Shown: piece by piece, positions 20,486-29,522 of the stretch | How the letters are laid out: every line of letters begins with the position of its first letter | Position numbering within the stretch: position 1 is the stretch's first letter | Source: Streptomyces diastaticus subsp. diastaticus | Lineage (GTDB): Bacteria; Actinomycetota; Actinomycetes; Streptomycetales; Streptomycetaceae | Assembly: GCF_011170125.1 (NCBI RefSeq) | Contig: NZ_BLLN01000002.1 | Span: 1,507,410 to 1,571,409, forward strand | DNA: 64,000 nt | Direction of reading: 5' to 3' | Translations under genes and position numbers: made by a program | The notes under the pieces: generated by a model | Told to the model about the DNA's origin: nothing | Database searches by the model: none | What the model saw: only the letters and a program-made list of their open reading frames with translations

Positions 20486-20935
20486 TCAGCCGCAGACCAC
20501 GTCGTGCAGTTCGATCGGGTCGGAGTCGAGCGCCACGTAGGCGGTGAGCGTCTGGCGGGCGCCGCCCGGCCAGGACGTCGTCACCGTGGCCCAGCCGAAA
20601 CCGGCGGACTGCGCGACCGTTACCGGCCCGACGTCGATGGCGAGCGGGTCGTTCTGGGCGCAGAGGACCACGTCGTGGCCGGGGGTCTCGTCCTGCTTGG
20701 CCTTCAGGTAGTCGGAGGTCCAGTGCTCGCGCTGCCACGGGGAGGGGCCGGTGCCGTCGTAGAACCAGCGGAGGAAGCCGCGGATCTCCTCGGCGGTGTG
20801 CCGGTCGGCCGCCTTCAGCGGGGTGGGCGCCGCCTCGGCGGTCGCGTGCGGCGGCGCGGGTACGGCGGCCGACGCGGCCGGGGCCAGGGACAGGAGGCAG
20901 GCCGTGAGCGCGGCGGCCGTCAGGTGCTTCGTCAT
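20486..20935 (-). CDS. Small secreted protein of unknown function
   Basis: I do not recognise the family. The 149-aa product starts MTKHLTAAALTACLLSLAPAASA, a clear signal peptide cleaved near residue 23. The mature part begins Pro/Ala-rich, then reads HTAEEIRGFLRWFYDGTGPSPWQREHW and has two cysteines (VLCAQ, VVCG at the end), probably one disulphide. The size and fold resemble NTF2-like/lysozyme-inhibitor-like small exported domains, but this is only an impression. The same frame stays open far upstream; the signal peptide fixes the start. Confidence 0.75.
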   Translation of the reverse strand: MTKHLTAAALTACLLSLAPAASAAVPAPPHATAEAAPTPLKAADRHTAEEIRGFLRWFYDGTGPSPWQREHWTSDYLKAKQDETPGHDVVLCAQNDPLAIDVGPVTVAQSAGFGWATVTTSWPGGARQTLTAYVALDSDPIELHDVVCG

Positions 20936-21810
20936 GGGGCGATCCTGCGGCCGCCGGCGGGGCCCGGCCGCCCGGGCGCGCCCCCGGCTCCTGCGGATGG
21001 CGTACGGAGATTCCGCCCTCGGTCCGCCGCCGTGACGCGGGGCCCCGGGCCCGCCGGGTCCGGGCAGGTCTCCTCGCCCCGCGTCCGCGGGCGCAGCCAC
21101 CGGAAGCGGACGGCGCCGTCCGCGCCGAGCAGGGCCCCGGCCCGGCACAGCACGGTCATCCGGGTGGTCTGCGCGACGGTGAGCCACAGCCGGCTCACCG
21201 CGGTCAGGCCGAGGGAGACCGTGAACCGGTCCGTGTCGTGCGTCCCGTGGCGCATGTGCGTCCCGCCTCTCGTCGACGGGGCCCGAGGACAGGGGCGGGG
21301 GCGGATGTCTTCCGGGAGCACCACTGCGGAGGTACGGGCTCCCGCGGAGCGAGAGGCACCAGGGCGCCGGCCGGCCATACCGACTCAACCCGCCCCTCCG
21401 GCCGACGCCCGCGCCGAGACCGCCGACGGGCTGCGCCACCCTCACCGCCTCCCTGGCAGGCCACCGGGTCACCGCCGACTCGGCCGGCGGCCACCGCGCC
21501 CTCGGCCTCCCCGACGGTCCGAAGGGCGCGGTCGCGCTCGACGTCCGCACCGGCGACCGGGCCGGGTGCCTTTGCCGCCGGTCGGCGACGCGGGCCCGCA
21601 GGTGCGGTTCCGGGACCTCGTAGACGGCGCTCAGGTGGTCGAGCGAGTGCCCGTCGCGAAGCCGGCCGAGGATCTGTCCGGCCTTCCCCTCCAGGTGGTC
21701 GAGGAGAGCGCGCGATGCGCGGTGTTCACGGTTCTGACGGGGTTCACGGGTTCCGTCCACGGTGAGGAAGAGGGCGGCGACGGCGGACGTGGTGACGAGG
21801 AGCGGCGCGG
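20936..21810. other. Gene-poor stretch with coding remnants
   Basis: These 875 bases contain no intact gene that I can defend. A possible 107-aa minus-strand ORF (20932-21255, MRHGTHDTDRFTVSLGLTAV) has weak support. Two segments with strong third-position G/C, one on each strand (listed separately), look like pieces of genes that have lost their frame. Overall this resembles a decayed or recombined accessory patch. Confidence 0.5.
21426..21573 (+). pseudogene. Plus-strand coding remnant, no start
   Basis: In this frame nearly every codon ends in G or C and the translation reads like protein (CATLTASLAGHRVTADSAGG, then ALGLPDGPKGAVALDVRTGD). There is no start or ribosome site, and the protein-like reading upstream (APPADARAETADG) lies in another frame, which suggests a frameshift near 21426. 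I cannot name the family. Confidence 0.3.
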
Positions 21811-21874
21811 TCAGGGGGCCCGCCCACCGGCCGACGGCCGCCTGTACGCGACGCGCGGCGCGGCGAGCACCCAC
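21556..21874 (-). pseudogene. N-terminal fragment of a small membrane protein, 3' end lost
   Basis: From a GTG at 21874 with GGAGGGG eight bases upstream, the minus strand encodes a short basic N-terminus and one membrane helix (GPLTAPLLVTTSAVAALFL). A helical segment follows (LLDHLEGKAGQILGRLRDGH, SLDHLSAVYEVPEPHLRARV). Protein-like sequence fades near 21556, although the frame stays open to 20486. It overlaps the end of the upstream 123-aa gene by 64 bases. It may be a truncated gene. Confidence 0.35.
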
Positions 21875-22182
21875 TTCCCGTACCCCTCCAGCTCCAGCAC
21901 CCTGCTCCCGGCCGAGCACGCCGCCTGCGCCCGCACCCGCCGGGCACACCCCACGACGACCACCCAGTCCCCTTCGCGCACGGCGTGCGGGGTGTCCAGC
22001 AGCACGGCGACGAACCCGGGGGGTGCGTGGGGGTCCGCGGCCCACGGGTAGTGCTGGAGCTCCGGGACGGGAACCTCGAAGGGGGTGTCGCTGTGGACCA
22101 GGCGCACTCTCGCGCCGGCTCCAGAACGGGTCAGGACGACCAGGGGGCGGCGGGTACGGGGGTGCCAGGCGATGTAGGGCAT
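21811..22182 (-). CDS. 123-aa protein of unknown function
   Basis: I do not recognise the family. The product begins MPYIAWHPRTRRPLVVLTRS and alternates beta-strand-like segments (ARVRLVHSDTPFEVPVPEL, FVAVLLDTPHAVREGDWVVV) with two cysteines, suggesting a small all-beta cytoplasmic domain. CCGGAGAGCCC precedes the ATG at 22182; a GTG at 22203 is possible. It is divergent from the XRE regulator gene at 22406, with 223 bases between, so the regulator could act on it. Confidence 0.6.
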   Translation of the reverse strand: MPYIAWHPRTRRPLVVLTRSGAGARVRLVHSDTPFEVPVPELQHYPWAADPHAPPGFVAVLLDTPHAVREGDWVVVVGCARRVRAQAACSAGSRVLELEGYGKWVLAAPRVAYRRPSAGGRAP

Positions 22183-22405
22183 GGGCTCTCCGGGTGTCGG
22201 CACGCGAGGTGGGGGACCGGGAGGCGCCCCTGCGGGGAGTCGCGTTCGGTCCGTTTCGCCTCCAGAGTGCGCTCGCCCGACTACGCTGTGAAGTTCCCAG
22301 GTGGTCGACCCGCACGGTGATCACTGGGGCATATGTCCGCGCCGGTGACCAGCCGGAAGGGCGGTGGGGGCCCGCGCGATCAGCACAGTGGTCGGGGAGG
22401 CGGTC

Positions 22406-23218
22406 GTGTCGGAAGCCGAGGATGTGCGGCGGGAGTTCGGGGCCGAGCTGGTGAGTGCCCGGGAGCTTCACGGGGACCGGGCGATGACGCAGACCGATCT
22501 GGCCAGGATCATCAAGACGTCGAGGAGCACCATCAGCCGGATCGAGTCCGGCACAGGGACCATCCCCAGGGAGATCCCGGAGCTTCTGGACGAGGTCTTC
22601 GCGACGGAGGGGCGGTTCAAGGCGCTGCACGAGGCGATCGTGGCGAAGGGGTACCCCGCGCATTCGCGACGGCGGCTCGCGCTGGAACCCGAGGCGCACG
22701 CGATTCTCGCGTGGTCTCCGACCGTCGTGCCCGGCCTGCTGCAAACGGCGTCGTACGCCTACGAGCTTCTGCGCAACGGCCTGCCGAGGGCGAGCGAGGC
22801 GGAGATCAGGAACAAGGTTCAGCAGCGCATGAGCAGGCAGGAGTTGTTGCGTCGGCCGTCGCCACCGGACATGTCTGTCGTGGTGTGTGAGTCCGTACTC
22901 CGACGAAGGGTCGGGGAACCAGAGACCATGCGAGGGCAGCTGTCCGCCCTGCTGGAATTCGCCGACAGGCCAACCGCCTTGCTGCAAGTTCTGCCGTTGG
23001 ACGCGGGAACGCATGGATTGATGGATGGCTCTCTCTCCATCTTGACCACCCCGGAGAACGGGATGACCGTCTACACGGAAGGCATCCGATCGGGCTCGAT
23101 CATCGAAGAGCCTATGCAGGCACGCCAGTTGGCCCGATCCTACGATGTGCTCACCGCGACAGCCCTCTCGCCTGTCGAGTCGACGTGTCTGATCAGGAAG
23201 CTATTGGAGGCCCCGTGA
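22406..23218 (+). CDS. XRE-family HTH regulator with DUF5753 domain
   Basis: The N-terminal helix-turn-helix (about 10-65; LVSARELHGDRAMTQTDLAR, TSRSTISRIESGTGTIP) is followed by a DUF5753 domain (about 85-265; VPGLLQTASYAYELL, VVVCESVLRRRVG, LPLDAGTHGLMDGSLSIL). Such proteins are very numerous in Streptomyces and usually precede a DUF397 gene; characterised examples act as regulator/antagonist pairs. The GTG at 22406 follows GGGGAGGCGG; a GTG 14 codons upstream is possible. It overlaps the DUF397 gene by 4 bases. Confidence 0.9.
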   Translation: MSEAEDVRREFGAELVSARELHGDRAMTQTDLARIIKTSRSTISRIESGTGTIPREIPELLDEVFATEGRFKALHEAIVAKGYPAHSRRRLALEPEAHAILAWSPTVVPGLLQTASYAYELLRNGLPRASEAEIRNKVQQRMSRQELLRRPSPPDMSVVVCESVLRRRVGEPETMRGQLSALLEFADRPTALLQVLPLDAGTHGLMDGSLSILTTPENGMTVYTEGIRSGSIIEEPMQARQLARSYDVLTATALSPVESTCLIRKLLEAP

Positions 23219-23412
23219 ACGCCGATCACCTCTGGGTGAAGTCGAGCTACAGCAGTCAGGACGGCGGCGACTGCGTCGAGTGGGCGCCCTCCGTAGCCCT
23301 GGCCACCGACGCCGTCCCGGTGCGTGACAGCAAGGACACGAGCATCCACGGCATCGTCGTGAGCGGTCCCGCGTGGTCCGCCTTCGTGGGCTCTCTGAAG
23401 GCGCGGGGCTGA
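23215..23412 (+). CDS. DUF397 domain protein
   Basis: This is a 65-aa protein of the DUF397 family, recognised from LWVKSSYSSQDGGDCVEWA and VPVRDSKDTSIHGIVVSGPAWSAFVGSLKAR. It overlaps the XRE regulator (GTGA) and has ATTGGAGG four bases before the GTG. In studied pairs the DUF397 protein binds the DUF5753 regulator and modulates it, so the two probably work as a unit. Confidence 0.9.
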   Translation: MNADHLWVKSSYSSQDGGDCVEWAPSVALATDAVPVRDSKDTSIHGIVVSGPAWSAFVGSLKARG

Positions 23413-23686
23413 GCGAAGCCTCCCGGGGCAGGTCCTCCGCGCGGAAGTGACCGGCCTCCGGTGAGGGCAGCCGTGCCCGCCCTCACCCGCCTCGTCACCG
23501 GTCTCCGGCCGCCACCCGGCGTCCGGTGGTGCGCGCGGGCCCTGGACGGCGGCGCCGTGCCCGGTCAGCTCCCCGCCCCCGGCCACGTCCCGCCGGGGAA
23601 GCGGGCAGGGGGCGCGCGGGGCCGTCGGGTGCCGGCGGGGGACCGCACGGTGTGTCAGCCCGTCGGACCCGCCCCGCTGGGGAACT

Positions 23687-24436
23687 GTGGGGAGCATGAC
23701 GACGCACCTCGGACTTCCCGACGGCATCACGGCGTGCCTCTTCGACCTCGACGGGGTCGTCACGCGGACGGCGGTGGTGCACGCCGCCGCATGGAAGGCG
23801 ATGTTCGACGCCTTCCTGCGCGAACGGGACGGCACGGATTTCCAGCCCTTCACCGACTCCGACTACGAGAGGTACGTCGACGGCCGCCCCCGCGCCGACG
23901 GCGTCCGCGCCTTCCTCGCCTCCCGGGGCATCGAGCTGCCCGAGGGCACCCCCGACGACCCGCCGGAGGCGCAGACCGTCAACGGCCTCGGGAACCGCAA
24001 GAACGCGGCCCTCCTGGAGAGGATCCGCACCGACGGTGTGGAACCCTACGAGGGCACCCTGCGCTACCTCCACGCCGTTCGCGCCGCCGGTCTCGCCACC
24101 GCGATCGTCTCCTCCAGCGCCAACACGCGGGAGGTGCTGCGCTCGATCGACGCCGAGCGCCTGTTCGACGTACGGATCGACGGGGTGGTGGCCCGGGAAC
24201 GGGGACTTCCGGGCAAGCCCCGCCCCGACACCTACCAGGCCGCGGCCCGCGACCTCGGCGTCGAACCGTCCCGCGCGGCCGTCTTCGAGGACGCGCTGGC
24301 CGGTATGGAAGCGGGCCGCGCGGGCCACTTCGGCTACGTGGTCGGCGTCGACCGCGTCGGCCAGGCCGACGCCCTCCGCGCCCACGGCGCCGACCGTGTG
24401 GTCAAGGACCTCGCCGAGCTGGGAGGAGATGCGTGA
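23687..24436 (+). CDS. HAD-superfamily beta-phosphoglucomutase
   Basis: This enzyme converts beta-glucose-1-phosphate to glucose-6-phosphate. The motifs are [20 protein letters not shown] (nucleophile and acid/base Asp), [20 protein letters not shown] (Lys) and [11 protein letters not shown]. The 249-aa length fits. Start choice is uncertain between the GTG 23687 (with GGGGAA at fair spacing) and the ATG 23696. It overlaps the GH65 gene by 4 bases (GTGA), and the pairing means the mutase consumes the beta-glucose-1-phosphate released by the phosphorylase. Confidence 0.92.
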   Translation: MGSMTTHLGLPDGITACLFDLDGVVTRTAVVHAAAWKAMFDAFLRERDGTDFQPFTDSDYERYVDGRPRADGVRAFLASRGIELPEGTPDDPPEAQTVNGLGNRKNAALLERIRTDGVEPYEGTLRYLHAVRAAGLATAIVSSSANTREVLRSIDAERLFDVRIDGVVARERGLPGKPRPDTYQAAARDLGVEPSRAAVFEDALAGMEAGRAGHFGYVVGVDRVGQADALRAHGADRVVKDLAELGGDA

Positions 24437-26811
24437 TCACCAACCGGACGTACACGGTCGAGCCGTGGCGGGTCCGCGAGACCGCCCTCGACCTGGACAT
24501 CCTCGCGCAGAGCGAGTCCGTCTTCGCCCTGTCCAACGGGCACGTCGGCTGGCGCGGCAACCTCGACGAGGGCGAGCCGCACGGACTGCCCGGCAGCTAC
24601 CTCAACGGCGTCCACGAACTGCACCCCCTGCCCTACGCCGAAGCGGGGTACGGCTACCCGGAGTCGGGCCAGACCGTCATCAACGTCACCAACGGCAAGC
24701 TGCTGCGGCTCCTGGTCGACGACGAGCCCTTCGACCTCCGCTACGGGCGGCTTCACGCCCACGAACGCACCCTCGACCTGCGGCGCGGCGTGCTGGAACG
24801 CACCTGCGAGTGGACCTCCCCGGCCGGTACGAGGGTCCGGGTGCGCTCCACCCGCCTCGTCTCCCTCACCCAGCGCGCCATCGCCGCCGTGGAGTACGAG
24901 GTCGAGCCCGTCGACAGGCGGGCCCGGGTGGTCGTGCAGTCGGAACTGGTCACCAACGAGAGCCTGCCCGGGTCGGACGGCGACCCGAGGGCGGCCAAGG
25001 CGCTCCAGTCCCCGTTGGAGCCGGAGGAGGACCTGGCACTCGGGACACGGCTGCGGCTGGTCCACCGCACCCGGCGCAGCGGCCTGCGGGTCGCGGTCGC
25101 CGCCGACCACGACATCGACGCTCCCGGAGCGGTCGCCACCAGCGGCGAGAGCCACACGGACGTCGCCCGCCTGACCGTCAGCACCGTCCTGGAGCCGGGA
25201 CAGCGGCTGCGGGTGCGCAAGACGGTCGCCCACGGCTGGTCGGGCGCCCGTTCCCGGCCCGCGATGAGCGATCAGGTCGAAGCCGCCCTGGCCGCCGCCG
25301 CGCACGGCGGCTGGGACGGGCTGGTGGCCGACCAGCGGGCCTACCTGGACGACTTCTGGAGCCGGGCGGATGTCGAGGTGCACGGCGACGAGAGAATCCA
25401 GCAGGCCGTGCGCTTCGCCCTCTTCCACGTGCTCCAGGCCGGTGCCCGCGCCGAGCAGCGCGCGATCCCGGCCAAGGGCCTGACGGGTTCGGGGTACGAC
25501 GGGCACGCGTTCTGGGACACCGAGATGTTCGTGCTGCCGGTGCTGACCTACACCGCGCCCGAGGCCGTCGCCGAGGCCCTGCGCTGGCGCCAGGACACGC
25601 TGCCCGCCGCCCGGGACCGTGCCGCCCAGCTCGGGCTGCGCGGTGCGGCGTTCCCGTGGCGGACCATCGACGGCTCGGAGGGCTCCGCGTACTGGCCGGC
25701 CGGGACCGCCGCCTTCCACGTGGCCGCCGACATCGCGCACGCCGTGGTGCGCTACACGGCGGTGACCGGCGACACCGGCTTCGAACGCGAGACGGCCGTG
25801 GAGATCCTCGTGGAGACCGCCCGGTTGTGGCGCTCGCTGGGCCACCACGACCCCCACGGGGTCTTCCACATCGACGGCATCACCGGGCCGGACGAGTACA
25901 GCGCGGTCGTCGACGACAACACGTACACGAACCTGATGGCCCGCTCCAACCTCCTGGCCGCGGCCGACGTGTGCGCACGCCACCCGGAGGAGGCGGCCCG
26001 GCTCGGCGTCGGGGAGGAGGAGACCGCCGCCTGGCGGGACGCCGCCGAGGCGGTGCACATCCCCTACAACGAGGAGATCGGCGTCCACGAGCAGCACACC
26101 GGCTTCACCCGCCACCAGCGCTGGGACTTCGACGGCACGGGGGCCGAGCAGTACCCGCTGCTGCTGCACTTCCCCTACTTCGACATCTACCGCAAGCAGG
26201 TCGTCAAGCAGGCCGACCTCGTGCTGGCCATGTACACCTGCGGCAGCTGGTTCGACGCCCACTGCGACGAGGACCAGCTCGCCGCGAACTTCGCCTACTA
26301 CGAGCCGCTGACGGTACGGGACTCCTCCCTGTCCGCCTGCTGCCAGGCCGTCGTCGCCGTCCGGACGGGCCACCTGCGGCTGGCGTACGACTACGCCACC
26401 GAGGCCGCCCTGATGGACCTGGCCGACCTGGAGCACAACACCCGCGACGGGCTGCACATCGCCTCGCTGGCCGGAACCTGGGTCGCGCTGGTCGCCGGGT
26501 TCGGCGGCACCCGCCGGCACGGCGACGGACTGCGCTTCGCTCCCCGGCTGCCGGAGAGGCTGAGCCGCCTCACCTTCCGGCTCCAGTTCCGCGGGCGCGG
26601 CCTGCGGGTCGAGATCGTCTCCGACGCCGCGACGTACTCGCTGCTGTCCGGCGACGGCCTGACGATCCACCACCACGGGAGGGAGGCGCACGTGAACGGG
26701 GACGAGCCCCTCACCCTCCCCATCCCCGCACCGGAACGGAGGCCCGCCCCCGAACAGCCGCCGCACCGCCGTCCCCGCACCGCCGGCCGGCCGGAGCGGG
26801 ACGGGAGCTGA
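24433..26811 (+). CDS. Glycoside hydrolase family 65 disaccharide phosphorylase
   Basis: GH65 enzymes cleave alpha-glucosides (maltose, trehalose, kojibiose, nigerose) with phosphate by inversion, giving beta-glucose-1-phosphate. The N-terminal beta-sandwich domain ([40 protein letters not shown]) is followed by the (alpha/alpha)6 barrel with [13 protein letters not shown], the general-acid glutamate in [16 protein letters not shown], and [10 protein letters not shown]. At 792 aa it is full length. GGGAGGAG precedes the GTG at 24433. The exact substrate cannot be read from the sequence; trehalose or kojibiose are the leading options. Confidence 0.93.
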   Translation: MITNRTYTVEPWRVRETALDLDILAQSESVFALSNGHVGWRGNLDEGEPHGLPGSYLNGVHELHPLPYAEAGYGYPESGQTVINVTNGKLLRLLVDDEPFDLRYGRLHAHERTLDLRRGVLERTCEWTSPAGTRVRVRSTRLVSLTQRAIAAVEYEVEPVDRRARVVVQSELVTNESLPGSDGDPRAAKALQSPLEPEEDLALGTRLRLVHRTRRSGLRVAVAADHDIDAPGAVATSGESHTDVARLTVSTVLEPGQRLRVRKTVAHGWSGARSRPAMSDQVEAALAAAAHGGWDGLVADQRAYLDDFWSRADVEVHGDERIQQAVRFALFHVLQAGARAEQRAIPAKGLTGSGYDGHAFWDTEMFVLPVLTYTAPEAVAEALRWRQDTLPAARDRAAQLGLRGAAFPWRTIDGSEGSAYWPAGTAAFHVAADIAHAVVRYTAVTGDTGFERETAVEILVETARLWRSLGHHDPHGVFHIDGITGPDEYSAVVDDNTYTNLMARSNLLAAADVCARHPEEAARLGVGEEETAAWRDAAEAVHIPYNEEIGVHEQHTGFTRHQRWDFDGTGAEQYPLLLHFPYFDIYRKQVVKQADLVLAMYTCGSWFDAHCDEDQLAANFAYYEPLTVRDSSLSACCQAVVAVRTGHLRLAYDYATEAALMDLADLEHNTRDGLHIASLAGTWVALVAGFGGTRRHGDGLRFAPRLPERLSRLTFRLQFRGRGLRVEIVSDAATYSLLSGDGLTIHHHGREAHVNGDEPLTLPIPAPERRPAPEQPPHRRPRTAGRPERDGS

Positions 26812-26830
26812 GGCGCCCGTGACGGCGGGG

Positions 26831-26873
26831 GCCGGTCCCCGCACCCGGTGCCGGGGCGGGCGCGGGGACCGGC
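26831..26873. terminator. Bidirectional terminator between GH65 and M23 genes
   Basis: A perfect 12-bp stem, GCCGGTCCCCGC against GCGGGGACCGGC, lies between two convergent stop codons. Confidence 0.6.
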
Positions 26874-26881
26874 GGGGCGGG

Positions 26882-27961
26882 TCAGGCGCGCCGGTTGTAG
26901 ATCGCCGTCCCGGGGCAGGCCGTGAGGCCCTGGCGGGTGCCGCAGCCGGCGTACTGGGCGTTGCCGTTGTACCAGGTCCAGCCGCCGATGGTGCGGCCGT
27001 TCAGCCAGGTGTAGGCGCCGTTGAGGTTGGCGTCGTAGGTGCGCAGGCTCCAGTGGACGTGGGGGCCGGTCGCGGAGCCGCCGGCGCAGGTGTCGACGCC
27101 GATGGTGCCGAGGCGCGCGCTGCTGGAGATCGTGGTGCCGTTGTAGTACGTCGTGTTGTGCATGTGGTAGTAGTCCGTCGAGAAGCCGCCCGGGTGGATG
27201 ACCCGGGTCCAGCCACCGCCGGAACCGCACATCGAGGTGGCCGTGCCCTCGCGGGAGGAGCGGACGATGCCGCTGGCGTTGCCGCCGGCGAAGTCGAGGG
27301 CGCTCCAGTAGCCGGTCGCGCTGTCGTGGGCGTGGGGGCCGCCGGTCAGCGTCATGTAGTAATCGGGCATCCAGGGCAGCAGCAGGCCGTTGACGTTGGC
27401 CTGGGTGCCGATCGGGCCGGGCTGGGCGGCCGGGTCCGCCTCGTGCTCGGCGTAGGCGGTCATCATCTCGCGCTCCGCCTTGCCGACCAGCGGGGACTCG
27501 GCGACGTGGTCGGCGAACGCCTGGTCGCCCTCCAGGCCCGGGACCCACTCGCCGTCCTCGCGGTGGGCGAGGAACAGCCAGCCCTCCGGCTCGCCGTGGT
27601 GGTCGCGGGGCGCCTCGACGTAGGCGACGCCGCGCGCCCAGTCGCCCGCGGCCTTGCGGACGTCGACGACGACCTCGCGGCCCTCCTCGGCGAGCCGGGC
27701 GACGGCGGTGCTCGGCGACAGCTCCTTGGCGTCGTGGGAGCGGGCGAGGACGTCGGCGGAGACGGCGTCCACCAGGTGCTCGCGGTCGGCGCCGAGGCGG
27801 TCGGCCGCGGCGTCCGCCATCTTCACGGTGACGCCCGCGGAGGGCGAGGCGGCCGGGGCCGGGCCCTCGGGGGCCGCGGTGGCGGCGGGTACGGCGGCGA
27901 GCAGCCCGGCCGTGGCGGCGAGGGCGACGAGGGTGGCTCTGACGGACCGTCTGGAACGCAT
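26882..27961 (-). CDS. Secreted M23-family (LytM-type) peptidase
   Basis: The 359-aa product has a Sec signal peptide (MRSRRSVRATLVALAATAGL, cleaved near 30), an N-terminal helical/beta region and an M23 domain from about 200. The zinc site is seen as GGPHAHDSATGYWSALDF (H210 or H212 and D223) and the GPHVHW pair (H301, H303), so the protein should be active on peptide bridges. Two cysteines near the end (YAGCGTRQGLTACP) probably form a disulphide. The ATG at 27961 is chosen for the signal peptide; AGGAAAGGG lies upstream. Confidence 0.88.
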   Translation of the reverse strand: MRSRRSVRATLVALAATAGLLAAVPAATAAPEGPAPAASPSAGVTVKMADAAADRLGADREHLVDAVSADVLARSHDAKELSPSTAVARLAEEGREVVVDVRKAAGDWARGVAYVEAPRDHHGEPEGWLFLAHREDGEWVPGLEGDQAFADHVAESPLVGKAEREMMTAYAEHEADPAAQPGPIGTQANVNGLLLPWMPDYYMTLTGGPHAHDSATGYWSALDFAGGNASGIVRSSREGTATSMCGSGGGWTRVIHPGGFSTDYYHMHNTTYYNGTTISSSARLGTIGVDTCAGGSATGPHVHWSLRTYDANLNGAYTWLNGRTIGGWTWYNGNAQYAGCGTRQGLTACPGTAIYNRRA

Positions 27962-28288
27962 GGGGGGAATCCCTTTCCTGGGCGGGGCGCCCTGCCGGGT
28001 GGCGAGGCGGAGCGCAGCCTCCCGAGTCCACCGAATAATTGTCAATGTTCAGTCAAAAACTGGCCTGGGGTCGTCGCCCGAACCGGACGCGATGGCTGGG
28101 AAGAGTCGTGTCCCGGCGCCTGACCGGCCCGCCCGGAGGCTCCGGTTACGCTTACGGACGTGCCGGGACCCGTCGCGAGGCAGGCCCCAGTCCCCTGAAA
28201 GCGGGGCGCAGCCCCCACCCCGTCTGCCCCGATGAGCGTTGCGGTCTGCGTCGCGGGCGAAGACCGCCAGAACCACCGGAGGTAGCGG
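27962..28288. other. Divergent intergenic region between the M23 gene and alr
   Basis: These 327 bases hold no gene. The notable element is an AT-rich pocket at about 28033-28060 containing the 9-base palindrome ATTGTCAAT (28038-28046). Read on the minus strand this gives a perfect TTGACA (28045-28040) facing the M23 gene, but no convincing -10 follows at 16-19 bases. It may be a promoter half or a repressor site. Confidence 0.4.
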
Positions 28289-29455
28289 ATGCGGGCGCGG
28301 GTCGAGATCGATCTCGGGGCTCTGCGGGCCAATGTGCGGGCGCTGCGGGCGCGGACCGACGGCGCCGCCTACATGGCGGTGGTGAAGGCCGACGCGTACG
28401 GGCACGGCATGGTGCGCTGTGCCGAGGCCGCGCTTGGGGCCGGGGCGAGCTGGGTCGGCGTCGCCACACCGTACGAGGCGCTGGAGCTCAGGGCCGCCGG
28501 GATCACCCCGGAGCGGGCCCGCGTCATGTGCTGGCTGTGGACGCCCGGCGGACCCTGGCGCGAGGGGATCGAGGCCGGCCTCGACATGTCGGTGAGCGCC
28601 CCGTGGGCGCTGGCCGAGGTCACCGAGGCGGCCCGCGCCACCGGACGCGCGGCGAAGATCCAGCTCAAGGCCGACACCGGACTCGGGCGCAACGGCTGCC
28701 AGCCCGCCGACTGGGCGGACCTGGTGGACCGGGCGCGGGCCGCCGAACGCGAGGGCCTGGTGACCGTCACCGGGCTCTGGTCCCACTTCGCCTGCGCCGA
28801 CGAACCGGGCCACCCCGCCATCGCCGCCCAGCTCGCCCGGTTCGACGAGATGAGCGCGCGGGCGTACGCCGGGGGGCTGCGCCCCGAGGTGCGGCACATG
28901 GCCAACTCACCCGCCGTGCTGACCCTTCCCGAGGCCCGCTTCGACCTGGTCCGCCCGGGCATCGCCATGTACGGCCTGTCGCCCGCGCCCGAACTGGGCA
29001 CCCCGGCCGACCACGGACTGCGCCCGGTGATGACGCTGGCGGCGCCGCTCGCCCTGGTCAAGCACGTCCCGGGCGGCCACGGCGTCAGCTACGGCCACCA
29101 CTACCTCACCCCCGGCGCCACCACCCTCGGCCTGGTTCCGCTCGGCTACGGCGACGGCGTGCCGCGCCACGCCTCCGGCGCCGGGCCCGTCCTGGTCGAC
29201 GGCAAGTGGCGCACGGTCGCCGGGCGGGTCGCGATGGACCAGTTCGTGGTGGACCTCGGCGGCGAGACGCCGCCGGAGGGCACCGAGGCCGTGCTGTTCG
29301 GGCCGGGCGACCGGGGCGAGCCGGGTGCCGAGGACTGGGCGCGGGCGGCCGGCACGATCGCGTACGAGATCGTCACCCGGATCGGCGGGCGGGTCCCGCG
29401 CGTGTACGTCGACGGGGGCGAGCCGGCCGCCGACGCGGCCGGTCCGCGGGATTGA
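28289..29455 (+). CDS. alr: Alanine racemase
   Basis: Alr makes D-alanine for peptidoglycan. The PLP lysine is K33 in MAVVKADAYGHGM, and the catalytic tyrosine of the other half-site is in HGVSYGHHYLTPG; RVAMDQFVVDLG is also conserved. The fold-III barrel and C-terminal beta domain give 388 aa, normal for actinobacteria. GGAGGTAGCGG precedes the ATG. It heads a co-directional run (hydrolase, tsaE), the same order as in mycobacteria. Confidence 0.96.
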   Translation: MRARVEIDLGALRANVRALRARTDGAAYMAVVKADAYGHGMVRCAEAALGAGASWVGVATPYEALELRAAGITPERARVMCWLWTPGGPWREGIEAGLDMSVSAPWALAEVTEAARATGRAAKIQLKADTGLGRNGCQPADWADLVDRARAAEREGLVTVTGLWSHFACADEPGHPAIAAQLARFDEMSARAYAGGLRPEVRHMANSPAVLTLPEARFDLVRPGIAMYGLSPAPELGTPADHGLRPVMTLAAPLALVKHVPGGHGVSYGHHYLTPGATTLGLVPLGYGDGVPRHASGAGPVLVDGKWRTVAGRVAMDQFVVDLGGETPPEGTEAVLFGPGDRGEPGAEDWARAAGTIAYEIVTRIGGRVPRVYVDGGEPAADAAGPRD

Positions 29456-29522
29456 TCGTGGTCCGCGCCCCGGCGCGGGCAGGATGGCGTCAGAGGGCCT
29501 GGACCGGCGAAGGGAGCGGCGG

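Noticed and set aside
20932..21255. 107-aa minus-strand ORF (MRHGTHDTDRFTV...) as a real gene
   Set aside because: It has a plausible start but no domain, its tail is Arg/Gly/Pro-rich low complexity, and it runs into the secreted-protein gene's start. Support is too weak to list as a gene.
24334..26844. Minus-strand open frame of 836 codons opposite the GH65 gene
   Set aside because: Composition is that of a shadow (Gly/Val/Arg/Asp-rich, no domain), and the plus strand encodes an intact GH65 enzyme.
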